In this document: one piece after another, positions 63,100 through 64,000 of the stretch
Layout of the letters: each line of letters opens with the position of its first letter
Numbering within the stretch: the stretch's first letter is position 1
Assembly (NCBI RefSeq): GCF_003148665.1
Contig: NZ_QGGQ01000009.1
Coordinates: 1-64,000 of the forward strand
Length of the DNA stretch: 64,000 nt
Source: Maribacter polysiphoniae
GTDB lineage: Bacteria; Bacteroidota; Bacteroidia; Flavobacteriales; Flavobacteriaceae
Reading direction: 5' to 3'
The notes under the pieces: model-generated
Seen by the model: only the letters and a program-made list of their open reading frames with translations
What the model was told of the DNA's origin: nothing
Database searches by the model: none
Made by a program: the position numbers and the translations under genes

Positions 63100-63906
63100 C
63101 TACAATTCCTTAATCTTGATATTTCGGAACCAAACATCATCACCGTGATCTTGCAATCCGATATATCCTTTAGCTGGGACTTCTGCCCAATCAGGATTTA
63201 GACCTGGGAATTTACTACCAGCGACCAATTCCTTCCATTCTGGGGTCCATAAATGATACTCAACTACATTTTCACCATTTTGGTTATGGATAACAGTACC
63301 TTTAAAGACCGTAAGTTCGATTTTGTTCCACTCACCGGCAGGTTTTGCATTCTGTGGTTTTGCTGGAATTAAATCATATAACGATCCAGCCATACGATTG
63401 CCATCCTTACCTAATTTGGCATCAGGATGTCTCTCGTTGTCCAATACCTGCATTTCAGGAGCGGTTTTCCAGATATAATCCAATTTTTCTTCTCCTAAGT
63501 AAAAGATTCCTGAATTACCTCCTTCAGAAATTTTCCATTCCAAACTAAGGGTGAAATTCTGGAATTTCTTATCAAAGATAATATCACCACCGTCTTTAGA
63601 TCCAGCCTCACCCCTTCCAGAGCCGACCATATGTATGGTACCATCAACGATTTCCCAACCTTCAGGAAAATGGTCTTTTTTATATCCTCTCCAACCTTCA
63701 GATGTTTTTCCGTCGAAAAGCATAACCCAACCATCGGCTTTCTCTGCCTCGGAAAGTCCGTTCATAGGAGCTTCTTCCTTAGTTTCCTGTACTACTTCAG
63801 CTTCAGTGGATGATTCTTCTTTTTGTTCTGATTTTTTTTCCTTGCAACTATTAAGCATGGGAAGCATAATCAATCCGAAAACAAAAACTAAACTTATTTT
63901 TCTCAT
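63100..63906 (-). CDS. DUF1080 / 3-keto-disaccharide hydrolase-type lipoprotein
   Basis: This 268-residue lipoprotein has a signal ending MLNSC (Cys21), an acidic linker (~24-50), then one 3-keto-disaccharide hydrolase (DUF1080) jelly-roll domain: GWVMLFDGKTSEGWRGY, FTLSLEWKISEGGNSGIFYL, WNKIELTVFKGTVIHNQNG and GYIGLQDHGDDVWFRNIKI. Some relatives cleave 3-keto-glycosides; others only bind glycans. Its neighbours beyond 64000 are unknown. It ends facing the GH3 gene. Confidence 0.85.
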   Translation of the reverse strand: MRKISLVFVFGLIMLPMLNSCKEKKSEQKEESSTEAEVVQETKEEAPMNGLSEAEKADGWVMLFDGKTSEGWRGYKKDHFPEGWEIVDGTIHMVGSGRGEAGSKDGGDIIFDKKFQNFTLSLEWKISEGGNSGIFYLGEEKLDYIWKTAPEMQVLDNERHPDAKLGKDGNRMAGSLYDLIPAKPQNAKPAGEWNKIELTVFKGTVIHNQNGENVVEYHLWTPEWKELVAGSKFPGLNPDWAEVPAKGYIGLQDHGDDVWFRNIKIKEL

Positions 63907-63932
63907 TGGTAACTATTTATTGGTTTTTAAAA

Positions 63933-63961
63933 CAGAACCAGCCCCTTAGGGGATGGTTCTG
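63933..63961 (-). terminator. Terminator of a minus-strand gene beyond the right edge
   Basis: A long stem (CAGAACCA-G-CCCC with GGGG-A-TGGTTCTG, one G/A mismatch) and a three-base loop are followed on the minus strand by TTTT. It lies upstream of the DUF1080 gene and belongs to an upstream gene outside the window; the rest of 63962-64000 shows nothing else. Confidence 0.65.
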
Positions 63962-64000
63962 CATATTTGATTATTGTTAATTACTATTCAACACTTAAGC

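Overview
The window looks like a chromosomal segment of a marine-type flavobacterium (Bacteroidota, Flavobacteriia). The signs are SusC/SusD outer-membrane pairs, a type IX secretion type B sorting domain on a giant SprB-like protein, bacillithiol synthesis (BshA), lipoproteins with short Cys lipoboxes, a NagB fused to a PIG-L domain, and TAnnTTTG promoter boxes in place of sigma70 -10 boxes. All assignments come from reading motifs and protein sequences; no database search was run. No rRNA, tRNA or CRISPR array was seen.

Layout. 1-521: the left part of an IS3-family insertion sequence (IS407-like) running off the window edge. 584-4739: a conspicuously AT-rich island with two tandem paralogous GNAT/FemAB-like proteins, a six-helix membrane protein and a convergent ATP-grasp ligase. 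4920-16097 (minus strand): cell-envelope and redox genes, namely an OmpA protein, a lipoprotein, bshA, a GH3/beta-lactamase fusion, a small conserved protein, two Fe-S electron-transfer proteins coupled to an MCE (MlaD) protein, and an N-acetylmuramoyl-L-alanine amidase. 16229-19417: an LptD-like outer-membrane protein and RidA. 19422-26944 (minus strand): an N-acetylglucosamine kinase, a pfkA-gap glycolytic operon and TamB. 27035-32096: a tightly packed plus-strand operon with tsaD, a TfoX-domain protein, rsmE, a DUF4159 protein, an AI-2E-type permease and a THUMP-like methyltransferase.

32460-44377 reads as a polysaccharide utilization locus: a SusC/SusD pair, a large FG-GAP/ASPIC lipoprotein, and on the opposite strand a GH9 endoglucanase lipoprotein followed by a sulfatase. 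No dedicated regulator is visible. 44662-53211 is one 2849-residue repeat protein with a gliding-motility/T9SS C-terminal domain. 53353-54884 encodes a PQQ-type sugar dehydrogenase lipoprotein and a small cytochrome c that probably accepts its electrons.

54890-63009 is an amino-sugar and peptidoglycan recycling cluster. A DeoR-type repressor and murQ are divergent from nagB (fused to a PIG-L deacetylase-like domain), a GHL10 lipoprotein, an AmpG-like permease and a cytoplasmic NagZ-type GH3. Matching tandem 10-bp repeats lie upstream of both divergent promoters and look like the DeoR operator. A strong terminator hairpin sits between nagB and the downstream genes. The window ends with a DUF1080 (3-keto-disaccharide hydrolase-type) lipoprotein and a terminator belonging to a gene beyond the right edge.

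The most unusual parts are the IS-bordered AT-rich island, the mirrored DeoR operator, the terminator/attenuator before the recycling genes, and the MCE-plus-heterodisulfide-reductase-like operon.
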